DNA of 17,155 nucleotides from Treponema sp. (GTDB taxonomy: Bacteria; Spirochaetota; Spirochaetia; Treponematales; Breznakiellaceae), in contig JAIWNU010000128.1 of NCBI GenBank assembly GCA_020216655.1, positions 1 through 17,155 on the forward strand, in the 5' to 3' direction. This document shows, in pieces, positions 6,701 through 12,634 of this stretch. The position numbers and the translations under genes were made by a program. Each line of letters opens with the position of its first letter. Position 1 is the first letter of the stretch. Below the pieces are notes generated by a model. The model had not been told where the DNA came from. It saw nothing but the letters and a program-made list of their open reading frames with translations, and did no database searches.

Positions 6701-8407
6701 GGCAAACGGGGCATGATCCTGGATCCCCGGCGTCTTGAACCTGAGGGTTGGCAAAACTGGTCACCCCCGGCCCTGCAATCCGCAAATAATGCCATCATCT
6801 GGGAAGTCCATATTCGAGACCTCACAAGCCACAGGAGCTGGCAGGGCCCAGAAGAACTCTGCTGCACTTACCTGGGGGCCGCATGGAGCGGTCCCCAATC
6901 GGCAGGTACCGGCTTTGACTACATCCGGTCTCTCGGCGTTACCCATGTGCAGCTCCTCCCCATTTTTGACTTTGTCTCGGTGGACGAAGGCCGCGTCAGA
7001 GAACCTGAATATCGCTCTCTCCCCCAGAACGGCGCCTTTAACTGGGGCTACGACCCGGGAAATTACATGGTCCCGGAAGGTTCCTATGCCACAAGTCCCG
7101 CAGACGGCGCAAGCCGGGTCCTGGAACTGCGGAGCCTTGTCCAGGCCCTTGGAAAGGCTGGTATCGGAGTCATTATGGATGTGGTATATAACCATGTACC
7201 GGACTACCGGCGTTCCGCCCTGGAAGCCTGCGTCCCGGGCTACTATTTCCGCGGCCGGCGGGATTCAGGCGCTGGAGACGACACGGCCAGCGAACGGTAC
7301 ATGTTCCGCAAATACATGATCGACAGTCTCCGCTGGTGGCTTACCACATATAAGCTATCGGGCTTCCGTTTTGACCTTATGGGCCTGCATGATGTGGAAA
7401 CCATGAATACAATTGCAAGGGAATTAAAAAAGATAAAACCAGACCTGCTCCTGTACGGCGAAGGCTGGAACATGTACGGCGGGTCCCGGAGCAAACGGGG
7501 TCTTTCCATGGCAAGCCAGCTTAATATACACCTGCTGCCCGACTACGGTATGTTCAACGACGCCTTCCGGGACGGCGTAAAGGGCTCCGTGTTCGATGCC
7601 GCCAGTCCTGGCTGGATACACGACGGCCGATATACAGAAAGCGTTAAGTTCGGCCTGGTAGGTGCGGTTCATCATCATGATGTTCACAACCATGAAGTCA
7701 GCGGCACCACCCGGCCCCAGCCATGGACAGAGCGGAGCGCTTCATCTATCAATTACCTGGAAGTCCATGACAACCTGACCCTTTACGACAAGCTCCAGCT
7801 GGTGGAAAGCCGCCGGGATCCAGCGTATTACGGGCAGCTCCAGCGCCTTGATCTTACCCTACTCCTTGCGAGCCAGGGCATCCCGGTGCTGCATGCGGGC
7901 ATGGAGTTTTTACGGACCAAGGAAGTCCCCGCAGAGTGGATAACACAGGGCGGTATTGATAAATGCATAACCGACCCAGCCACCGGCAGGCAGTTCTGCC
8001 ATGACTCCTACAAGGCGGGGGACCTCTTAAACGGCCTTGATTGGGAGCGGGAAGCCCGTGAGCACGCAACCGTAAACTATGTGCGCTTTCTTATTAGACT
8101 GAGGAAAGAACGACCTGGTCTCCGGCTCGAACATGGCAATGCCATCCGCAAGGCCATATCGTTCCTTAAAGAAGCAGAAGGGCTTTTGGTCTGGCAGATT
8201 GATGAACGGGCGGCCGATGTAGGGACCTCGGTGCTGATTATCGCCGCCAACAGCCGTCCAGAGCAGGCCCAGATTCCCCTCCCCCAGGGGACCTGGCAGC
8301 TCCTTGCGGACAGCGCCGCTGCTGCAGTCTGGGAAGCCGGAACGGGGCCGGTGATTGACCAGAGTCTTACCATTCCGGCCAAGGGGGCTCTCGTGTTACT
8401 AAAATAG
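3776..8407 (+). CDS. Bifunctional debranching enzyme: amylo-1,6-glucosidase (GDE) fused to type I pullulanase
   Basis: Cytoplasmic enzyme of 1543 residues without signal peptide or membrane segment. Residues 1-240 resemble the beta-rich N-domain of bacterial/archaeal glycogen debranching enzymes. Residues 250-690 are its (alpha/alpha)6 domain, with WFRDNWGRD (286-294), DTWMDA (403-408) and YHNGTIWLW (567-575). After a poorly conserved linker (about 690-800), a full type I pullulanase follows: CBM48 from about 880, the signature FNWGYDP (1088-1094) and a GH13 barrel. Its region I contains D1135, nucleophile D1200 lies in FRFDLMG, acid/base E1229 in YGEGW and D1332 in VHDN. Both halves keep their expected catalytic motifs and should cut alpha-1,6 branches. 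I start at ATG 3776, preceded by GGAGA at 3766-3770; an in-frame TTG at 3764 would lie across that site. The stop is one base from the convergent methyltransferase stop. The whole gene reads through without frameshift. Confidence 0.92.
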   Translation: MTDFLSQLTYTIRPGTERILSWADRERGYIDVHSAHFAAGAGYVRGNLCRCKDVLLGSGRDLISRSDTSVSASPGEIRFSYRSDELALSLLLGQGALWLSFSSSCALLLPKTDTPWCYDTRIVEGKTIHLISRDAKKASGPAKKAAGEEPLPSGEAVAIASTEPIEIKGLHGSEPLHSTGIIKIPEGYELCLLKKSSPGTINNGTGKSAQTEVYIAWGGDSADKAAALAAQNGKALHQQKIEQFFSSFTFRSGNEAFDRALAWAAFSGWTMVTREYGLGIWAGLPWFRDNWGRDTFIALPGILLVTGQFAEAKEIIATFAERQEKDPASPNYGRIPNRWRNPQDVIYNTVDGTPWFIREVWEYVEYTGDTAFALAMKGVIDRALEADLGRCDEYGFLTHGPADTWMDARIRGKEPWSERGNRAVEVQALFYTALRCGEKIARLAGDSARDALYRTRASALKEQFLARFWFPEHGRLADRLLDPASPGVGSSAEPDLRSRPNALLAVTVPAILPQEEALLPEEIQRQVLKDVYRELVYPYGVASLSQEDPYFHGHHDESQFYHKDAAYHNGTIWLWNSGFVLEALLRFGRTGEAVKLQEELCRQVLEDGAVGTLSENSHALLAPDGLPTHSGTFSQAWSVSELVRVGMQSWLGIRFCLTERRISIAPHPIPTAAANQAGPSAQVDSAIQTAALHSLSGAAAFGRGSRLHVQFDEIETGFHLTLSWDRVNPGDPETLDAECTVPYQNEFISWKTKLEGGQSYQFSWDRDKKILTKTQVLRSGERKPGNLRDLTQDPAAVISEETLAFKSEPNHRLTEQWEAASPRLPAFNRPSREKNYLEKQILSGLYNQGPIESLRAWYDSKEFARSYHTDEELGAICTPYYTDFKVWAPTAAEVSLYIWRTGAPSTGSPFSSPPRTDTSLVDESLEVHRMYRQDKGVWHIRLSGDYHGLYYTYRLRIHGLERETIDPYAKSAGLNGKRGMILDPRRLEPEGWQNWSPPALQSANNAIIWEVHIRDLTSHRSWQGPEELCCTYLGAAWSGPQSAGTGFDYIRSLGVTHVQLLPIFDFVSVDEGRVREPEYRSLPQNGAFNWGYDPGNYMVPEGSYATSPADGASRVLELRSLVQALGKAGIGVIMDVVYNHVPDYRRSALEACVPGYYFRGRRDSGAGDDTASERYMFRKYMIDSLRWWLTTYKLSGFRFDLMGLHDVETMNTIARELKKIKPDLLLYGEGWNMYGGSRSKRGLSMASQLNIHLLPDYGMFNDAFRDGVKGSVFDAASPGWIHDGRYTESVKFGLVGAVHHHDVHNHEVSGTTRPQPWTERSASSINYLEVHDNLTLYDKLQLVESRRDPAYYGQLQRLDLTLLLASQGIPVLHAGMEFLRTKEVPAEWITQGGIDKCITDPATGRQFCHDSYKAGDLLNGLDWEREAREHATVNYVRFLIRLRKERPGLRLEHGNAIRKAISFLKEAEGLLVWQIDERAADVGTSVLIIAANSRPEQAQIPLPQGTWQLLADSAAAAVWEAGTGPVIDQSLTIPAKGALVLLK

Positions 8408-8408
8408 C

Positions 8409-9518
8409 CTACCGCTTTTCCACCAGGTATAGGTACTCGGTGACATGGATCGGCCGGCTTTTAAGGTTGCGGCTGCCCCGGAAGGTGTTATAGCGGCTTT
8501 CCAGAACCTCAGTCCGGCCGATTCGGTTCAGGAGGCTAACCATATCCTGTAGGGGGATATAACCTTCGGAGTTAAAAGAAACAAGCAGGTATTTTGCTTT
8601 GATACGTTCAGTAAGCTCGCTCAAGGCGCGGTAGGCTTCCTGGCGGCTGTTGTAAGCCGAACGGCGCCAGTTTTCAGGAATGCCCGAAACGGGGCTTACC
8701 GATTCGGGGCGCCGGTACTCGGCAATTAAGTTCAACATAAAGTAGTTTGACCCGTAGGGGTGCTGGTTGTAAGGGGGGTCAAGATATGCCAGATCAACCT
8801 CATCAACCTGATCGACTAAACGATTTGCATCCTCTTGATATACGGCAACATGGGATTCAAAATTGCTAAAGATCGGCATAGGCAAATAGATGGGCCCCAG
8901 TATCCGCGTGAGAGCATCCCCCTTTTTGCCGCCGAATTGGCCAGTGCCGGTTTCGGTGTTTTTGTAAAAGCCCTTAAAAACGCCGGCGGTGTTGGCGTGG
9001 ACCGAGGCTTCCGCTAAAAGGGGTGCAATAAAATAGTACCTCAGGGGCTGGGGAACCTGTTCAATCAGGGTACGGGCTGTATCAATATAACGGGCATTGC
9101 GGGGCGTATAAAAACACCGCTCTCCCTTCTGGATATGGTTCATATCCTTCGGCGCATAGAGCTCGCTGATAAAACCGGGCACAAGCTTTTCTTCCGTCAG
9201 CTGGGACATGAGCCAGCCATACCAGTGTATAAGTTCTTCTTTGTCCAGGGCGCTCTGATTGGCTAAATAACATGAATTGATAATATAAGAATATAGTTCC
9301 AAATCGTTTGCCACAAGGCGTTCAGAGTATCGTTTTAAATAGCGGGCCACCACACCGCTCCCGGAAAAGACATCAAAAGAGGCGATCCGTTCCTTTCCGA
9401 TTCTCTGGCGGACCATATCAAGGCCCTGCCCGATAAAATGGAGCAGGGCCCGTTTGTTCCCTATATAGGTGATGAGCTGTTCTGAGAGGTAAGCAGGGTG
9501 TTCATTATCAGCAATCAT
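8409..9518 (-). CDS. D12-class (Dam/FokI-like) adenine-N6 DNA methyltransferase
   Basis: Transfers a methyl group from S-adenosylmethionine to adenine N6 in a specific DNA sequence. In the 369 residues the SAM-binding motif I is FDVFSGSG (48-55), followed by NDL (71-73). The catalytic motif IV is YLDPPYNQ, with DPPY at 247-250. The N-terminal ITYIGNKR (16-23) matches the opening YIGNK motif of Dam and M.FokI-type enzymes, so the order is alpha class. The region between motifs, about 80-240, would be the target-recognition part. ATG 9518 has no ribosome-binding site; it lies 16 bases after the stop of the membrane-protein gene, so translation may depend on coupling to that gene. No restriction endonuclease is visible on either side, so it may be an orphan, regulatory methyltransferase or a remnant of a restriction-modification system. 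The target sequence cannot be read from the protein. Confidence 0.87.
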   Translation of the reverse strand: MIADNEHPAYLSEQLITYIGNKRALLHFIGQGLDMVRQRIGKERIASFDVFSGSGVVARYLKRYSERLVANDLELYSYIINSCYLANQSALDKEELIHWYGWLMSQLTEEKLVPGFISELYAPKDMNHIQKGERCFYTPRNARYIDTARTLIEQVPQPLRYYFIAPLLAEASVHANTAGVFKGFYKNTETGTGQFGGKKGDALTRILGPIYLPMPIFSNFESHVAVYQEDANRLVDQVDEVDLAYLDPPYNQHPYGSNYFMLNLIAEYRRPESVSPVSGIPENWRRSAYNSRQEAYRALSELTERIKAKYLLVSFNSEGYIPLQDMVSLLNRIGRTEVLESRYNTFRGSRNLKSRPIHVTEYLYLVEKR

Positions 9519-9534
9519 GTTAATGCTACAATCA

Positions 9535-10476
9535 TCATGCTACCTGATTCTCCTCTATAATTTCGTTGTAGGCTTTGGTGTCCTTGTGCAGTTCATCTTT
9601 CAGCGGATGCAGTTTGCGGAGGGCAATTTTCCTGAACTGGTAGACCGTTACCGCAATGTTTGCAAGCAGTGCGAGCAGACTTACCACAAAGAATGCAGCT
9701 GGATTGTGGGTCGTCGGCACCGGAACCATGCGGTCTACGAAGGCGGGCACGGTCATAACAAACATAGCCCAGAGGCTCAAGGTCGAAGCCCGATGCTGGA
9801 GCCAGGCGCCCTTCTTTATAAAGAAGGCGGGGATAGTACAGGAAAGAAGAAGAATAAGCCCTGCATAAAAGGAATGATCGGCAATACAGTTATACACATA
9901 GGCGAAATTCCACAGGTCATAGGCAATAATCCAGGGCCAGATCATATCGGGCCAAATCATATCCTTGGATGAATCCTTAGAAATCCGTATACCCATCCAC
10001 CCGCTGATCGTAATGATATTGAGCAGCCCCGCAATCCCGTTCATAATATTCCAGGGCCCCGACATAAGCCAGAGGTTATCCGCATAGCCGCCATTCCAGA
10101 AACCAAAAGAAAAGACCTGAAAATCCCGGATAACCGCTTCCAAAATATTCACCGCTAGAATAAAGGGCGGAAAACGGAGGGCCCACTTGTTGGACGCAAG
10201 CCCCGGAATAAATCGGATCGCCATAAAACCGAGGGCACCGGCCAGAGCTGAATAGGTTTTGACCCAGACAAACCAGGTACCAGTTCCATATTCGTTACCC
10301 GGAGCGTTTGTTGTAGGCCATACAAAGAGGGTTAAAAAAAGAGGCACAAAGAAAAAGAGCACCAGGCCTCCCCATTTTGTGGTGCGTCCCAGCTCATTAA
10401 AGGCCATGAGGGCAAAGAGAATGAAAAGACCGATGCCCCAGCTTGCTGCGTTTGGCACGTTGTACAGTAATCCCAT
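9535..10476 (-). CDS. Polytopic inner-membrane protein, DUF5692-like
   Basis: Membrane protein of 313 residues with about eight hydrophobic segments. I do not recognise a biochemical function. The sequence recalls the uncharacterised DUF5692 family by memory of features such as NILEAVIRDF (110-119) and DLWNFAYVYNC (187-197). These place Asn, Asp, Glu and His residues in or beside membrane helices, which hints at a transport or enzymatic membrane pocket. No signal peptide or soluble domain is present; the C-terminus (about 285-313) is charged and probably cytoplasmic. I start at 10476 because AAGGAGA lies five to six bases upstream. A frame extension to 10524 runs into the promoter and lacks a ribosome site. 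It is the first gene of a two-gene unit with the DNA methyltransferase, 16 bases apart, and is divergent from an XRE regulator. The reason for pairing with a methyltransferase is unknown. Confidence 0.72.
   Translation of the reverse strand: MGLLYNVPNAASWGIGLFILFALMAFNELGRTTKWGGLVLFFFVPLFLTLFVWPTTNAPGNEYGTGTWFVWVKTYSALAGALGFMAIRFIPGLASNKWALRFPPFILAVNILEAVIRDFQVFSFGFWNGGYADNLWLMSGPWNIMNGIAGLLNIITISGWMGIRISKDSSKDMIWPDMIWPWIIAYDLWNFAYVYNCIADHSFYAGLILLLSCTIPAFFIKKGAWLQHRASTLSLWAMFVMTVPAFVDRMVPVPTTHNPAAFFVVSLLALLANIAVTVYQFRKIALRKLHPLKDELHKDTKAYNEIIEENQVA
9934..9963 (-). repeat. 15-bp tandem duplication inside the membrane-protein gene
   Basis: Bases 9934-9948 and 9949-9963 are adjacent copies with one mismatch and encode DMIWP twice in a row. 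It looks like a recent in-frame slippage or duplication in a loop before a membrane helix; the reading frame is kept. Confidence 0.75.
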
Positions 10477-10495
10477 AAGTTCTCCTTGGGCGAGT

Positions 10496-10524
10496 ATTGT
10501 AAAACAGGAAAAACAGAATGGCAA
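10496..10524 (-). promoter_or_regulatory. Promoter of the membrane protein-methyltransferase unit
   Basis: On the minus strand TTGCCA (10524-10519) and TACAAT (10501-10496) are separated by exactly 17 bp, a near-consensus sigma-70 promoter. Transcription would start near 10489, leaving a leader of about 13 bases that contains the AAGGAGA ribosome site. Confidence 0.75.
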
Positions 10525-10557
10525 GATTTTTATCTAGTGTATCTATAAGGAATGTCA

Positions 10558-10569
10558 TACAATTATTGT
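10558..10569 (+). promoter_or_regulatory. -10 element and overlapping palindrome at the XRE gene start
   Basis: TACAAT (10558-10563) is a good -10 hexamer. It overlaps the 11-bp palindrome ACAATTATTGT (10559-10569), which ends one base before the GTG start codon. No Shine-Dalgarno sequence lies at a usable distance, so the transcript may be leaderless. A palindrome on the -10 element is a typical place for autorepression by an XRE protein. Confidence 0.5.
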
Positions 10570-10570
10570 C

Positions 10571-11107
10571 GTGAAGCCCGATTTAAATGAAATAAATAAT
10601 TGGAAAAGTGCCTTTCTTGTAGAACAGGGCAAGGAAGTACAGAGTAAACGCCTGGCGAGGGATCTTTCGATTCTAGAATTATCCCGCATGATAGGTGTTC
10701 ACCGTAATACCATAACCGCTATTGAACAGGGCAAACACGATTATTCATCTCTTATTAGCACCAACTTGTTTTCTGCATTGGGCGCCCGGGCCGTATATAT
10801 TACCAGGAATGCGGAGCTCCTTGAGTTAGCTGCGGATTCGGTAACTTTTGAACAGACTCGGGATATTATAAAAATGCGCCCGGCCAACCAAATCATGATA
10901 ATAGGCAAACAGATACGACAGTATCGTCATTCCCAGAACCTTACCCTTGCAGAAGCGGCGGCCCATTGCGGCTTGCATCCCAACAGCCTTTGGAATCTTG
11001 AACACGGCCTTGTGGTCCCATCCATGTTTACCCTGCACCGGCTTTACTATTGTATGGGCGTGCAAAAACTCACGGCCTGCTACGATTCGCTGCAATTGCT
11101 TGGGTGA
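10571..11107 (+). CDS. Transcriptional regulator with two XRE-type helix-turn-helix domains
   Basis: Small cytoplasmic DNA-binding protein, 178 residues. The first XRE domain spans about 20-70: GKEVQSKRLARDLSILELSR, then IGVHRNTITAIEQGKHD. The second spans about 111-165: GKQIRQYRHSQNLTLAEAAA, then CGLHPNSLWNLEHG. A roughly 40-residue linker joins them. There is no peptidase, sensor or toxin domain. The start is GTG 10571; no in-frame ATG exists upstream before a stop at 10535-10537. In-frame ATT codons at 10562 and 10565 are less likely. It is divergent from the membrane protein-methyltransferase unit with 94 bp between start codons, so it may control itself and that unit. Controller proteins of restriction-modification systems are also XRE but have one domain of about 80 residues, so it is not a standard one. 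HipB-like antitoxin is a possible alternative, though no toxin gene is adjacent. Confidence 0.82.
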   Translation: MKPDLNEINNWKSAFLVEQGKEVQSKRLARDLSILELSRMIGVHRNTITAIEQGKHDYSSLISTNLFSALGARAVYITRNAELLELAADSVTFEQTRDIIKMRPANQIMIIGKQIRQYRHSQNLTLAEAAAHCGLHPNSLWNLEHGLVVPSMFTLHRLYYCMGVQKLTACYDSLQLLG

Positions 11108-11206
11108 GACTAACCATTTTCACAATAGGATGTGCATCCCACCTCTATTTTAGAGATAGGTTTATAAGTGCAGCATAACACTGGCCGGCTTTTGTTCCTT
11201 GTCTGC

Positions 11207-11230
11207 GGTAACACAATGGTTGTTACCATT
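11207..11230 (+). promoter_or_regulatory. Overlapping inverted repeats upstream of the lipoprotein gene
   Basis: GGTAACA (11207-11213) and TGTTACC (11221-11227) form a 7-bp stem with a 7-nt loop. AATGGT (11215-11220) and ACCATT (11225-11230) form a different 6-bp stem with a 4-nt loop. The two share bases and cannot form together. The site ends 19 bases before the start codon and could be an operator or an RNA switch. I see no confident promoter hexamers in 11108-11249, only a weaker palindrome GGATGTGCATCC at 11128-11139. Confidence 0.4.
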
Positions 11231-11249
11231 ATGTATCGTGGAGTAAATC

Positions 11250-12359
11250 ATGAAAATTCGCCGCTTTTTAGCCCTCTTTGGTGCAGGGATGCTTGTCCTG
11301 TCTTGTGACCTCAGCATAAATCCTAACAACACGGATATAATTACCCCCCACTATGCGGATAACGTTACAGTAGTCTCAGGGGAGATTACGAGTTCAACCA
11401 CCTGGATAGAAGGCCGGGTCTACTATCTTGATGATCCGGTTTATGTGAGTAACGGGGTAACCCTCACCATTCAGCCTGGGACTATCGTTAAATTCAGCGC
11501 CGATGCCCACCTCCATATAGAAAATGGAGCGACCATTGTGGCAAACGGTACCGCAGAAAAGCCTATTTATTTTACCTCTATCCGGGACAACATCGGAGGA
11601 GACTCGATTACCAACGACGATCCGACCGGGCCCGCAAGGGGGGACTGGAAACAGGTGTGGGTATTAAGTGGATCTAACTCAAACCAGCTGAGCTACTGCC
11701 ACTTCCGCTATGGCGGCAAGGAAAATGTAAGTGTCCTTCATGTAGACGGCAAGGGCAGCATTGACCATTGCTTTGTATACTATAACCTGGGAAGAGATGA
11801 TCCTTGGTATGATGATACGGGGGCGGCCCTGACCATTACCGACATAAGCCATGGGGTAACGCTTACCAACACGGTCTTTTACGAAAACCGCTGGCCCCTT
11901 TCCATGGCCGCAAACATGAATCTGGATAACTCAAACAGCTTCTCCTATGATGCGGATAACGACCCGGCAACTCCAGCCCTTAACAATTACTTTCAGGGAA
12001 TACATCTTATTGGTGGCGAAATTACCGGGACAACAAGCTGGAACGAAACCGAAGTACCCTACTGCCTCTTCAACGATATGATTTATATTCCTAACGGTGC
12101 ATCCTTAAGTATTGCAGCAGCAGGGGCCGTAAAAAGCTCAGGACCCGGAGCAGGTTTTTTCATAGAAGGAGGGGGGACCTTTAATAACACAAGCAGCACC
12201 AGGTTCACTTCCTACAGGGATGATACGGTCATGGATGACACCAACCACGATGGCAGTGCAACCCAACCCGGTAATACGGACTGGTACGGAATCTGGGATG
12301 TTGCGGCAGACTTATTCCGTACAGGTGCCAACATCACCTATGCGGCTAATGATATTTAA
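11250..12359 (+). CDS. Exported lipoprotein with two beta-helix-like repeats
   Basis: Surface or periplasmic lipoprotein of 369 residues. Residues 1-18 are a lipoprotein signal peptide with lipobox LVLSC; Cys19 would be lipidated. A short Asn-rich linker follows. Two copies of a unit are visible, at about 43-155 and 254-367. Each opens with GEIT-x-T-T-W, continues with a hydrophobic strand ending V/I-x-NG-x-T/S-L-x-I, then FTS-x-RD and an Asp-rich loop ending DW. The strand-turn pattern fits a right-handed parallel beta-helix (pectin-lyase-like). The Asp-rich loops (114-132, 324-345, with DDTNHDG) look like calcium-binding turns. No polysaccharide-lyase catalytic triad could be identified, so I give no enzyme activity. 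The start is ATG 11250 after GGAG at 11240-11243. It appears monocistronic. Its presence beside a glucan locus might mean sugar or surface binding, but this is only context. Confidence 0.75.
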   Translation: MKIRRFLALFGAGMLVLSCDLSINPNNTDIITPHYADNVTVVSGEITSSTTWIEGRVYYLDDPVYVSNGVTLTIQPGTIVKFSADAHLHIENGATIVANGTAEKPIYFTSIRDNIGGDSITNDDPTGPARGDWKQVWVLSGSNSNQLSYCHFRYGGKENVSVLHVDGKGSIDHCFVYYNLGRDDPWYDDTGAALTITDISHGVTLTNTVFYENRWPLSMAANMNLDNSNSFSYDADNDPATPALNNYFQGIHLIGGEITGTTSWNETEVPYCLFNDMIYIPNGASLSIAAAGAVKSSGPGAGFFIEGGGTFNNTSSTRFTSYRDDTVMDDTNHDGSATQPGNTDWYGIWDVAADLFRTGANITYAANDI

Positions 12360-12431
12360 TCTGAAATAGTAAACACTCACCCGACGAGTCTCTTCATTGC
12401 AACCCGCCCAAGGCCCGAAGAGTCCCTAAAC

Positions 12432-12456
12432 GGCTACCCGCCCTGAGCGGGTAGCC
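12432..12456 (+). repeat. Strong 10-bp intergenic hairpin
   Basis: GGCTACCCGC (12432-12441) and GCGGGTAGCC (12447-12456) form a perfect stem with a 5-nt CCTGA loop. It starts 73 bases after the lipoprotein stop codon. No T-run follows directly, so it is not a textbook intrinsic terminator; the next T-run is at 12533-12539. It may protect a 3' end, terminate weakly, or be a copy of a dispersed palindromic repeat. The rest of 12360-12535 is GC-rich non-coding sequence with no gene I can support. Confidence 0.6.
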
Positions 12457-12535
12457 CGCAAGGGGCAGCGCGGCAAGGTAAATACTACCTACTATCACTG
12501 CATTGGCGCCCGCCTGAACCCCTTTAAAGTCATTT

Positions 12536-12553
12536 TTTTAACAAAAGTTCAAA
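12536..12553. promoter_or_regulatory. Candidate TetR operator 1
   Basis: TTTTAAC (12536-12542), four bases, then GTTCAAA (12547-12553). It differs by one base from a perfect palindrome and shares its layout with the site at 12586-12603. It ends 7 bases before the -35 hexamer. Confidence 0.55.
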
Positions 12554-12560
12554 TATTCTC

Positions 12561-12589
12561 TTGCCTTTTATTTAACTGTTTATTATTTT
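12561..12589 (+). promoter_or_regulatory. Putative promoter of the TetR-RND-LolA-like operon
   Basis: TTGCCT (12561-12566) and TATTTT (12584-12589) are separated by 17 bp. The -10 element overlaps the left arm of the second operator. A TATTAT at 12581-12586 is a better -10 hexamer but would leave only a 14-bp spacer. Transcription would begin near 12596. Confidence 0.5.
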
Positions 12590-12603
12590 AACTCTTGTTA
12601 AAA
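12586..12603. promoter_or_regulatory. Candidate TetR operator 2
   Basis: A perfect palindrome: TTTTAAC (12586-12592), four bases, then GTTAAAA (12597-12603). It covers the end of the -10 element and the expected transcription start. Its centre is 50 bp, close to five helical turns, from operator 1. A further palindrome, AAGAAT-AGTA-ATTCTT (12602-12617), adjoins it before the ribosome site. Confidence 0.6.
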
Positions 12604-12634
12604 GAATAGTAATTCTTATTTTTCAGGAGTAGCC

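Noticed and set aside
9517..9972. A 151-residue plus-strand open frame opposite the membrane-protein gene
   Set aside because: It lies antisense to a well-supported membrane protein with a near-consensus promoter and ribosome site, has low-complexity composition and no domain pattern.
10477..10524. Longer start of the membrane protein adding 16 residues
   Set aside because: The extension overlaps the -35/-10 promoter elements; AAGGAGA supports the ATG at 10476.
8409..11107. A classical restriction-modification system
   Set aside because: The methyltransferase is clear, but neither neighbour resembles an endonuclease and the XRE protein is twice the size of a typical controller protein.
12432..12456. 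Intrinsic terminator of the lipoprotein gene
   Set aside because: The stem is strong but no T-run follows; kept only as a hairpin.
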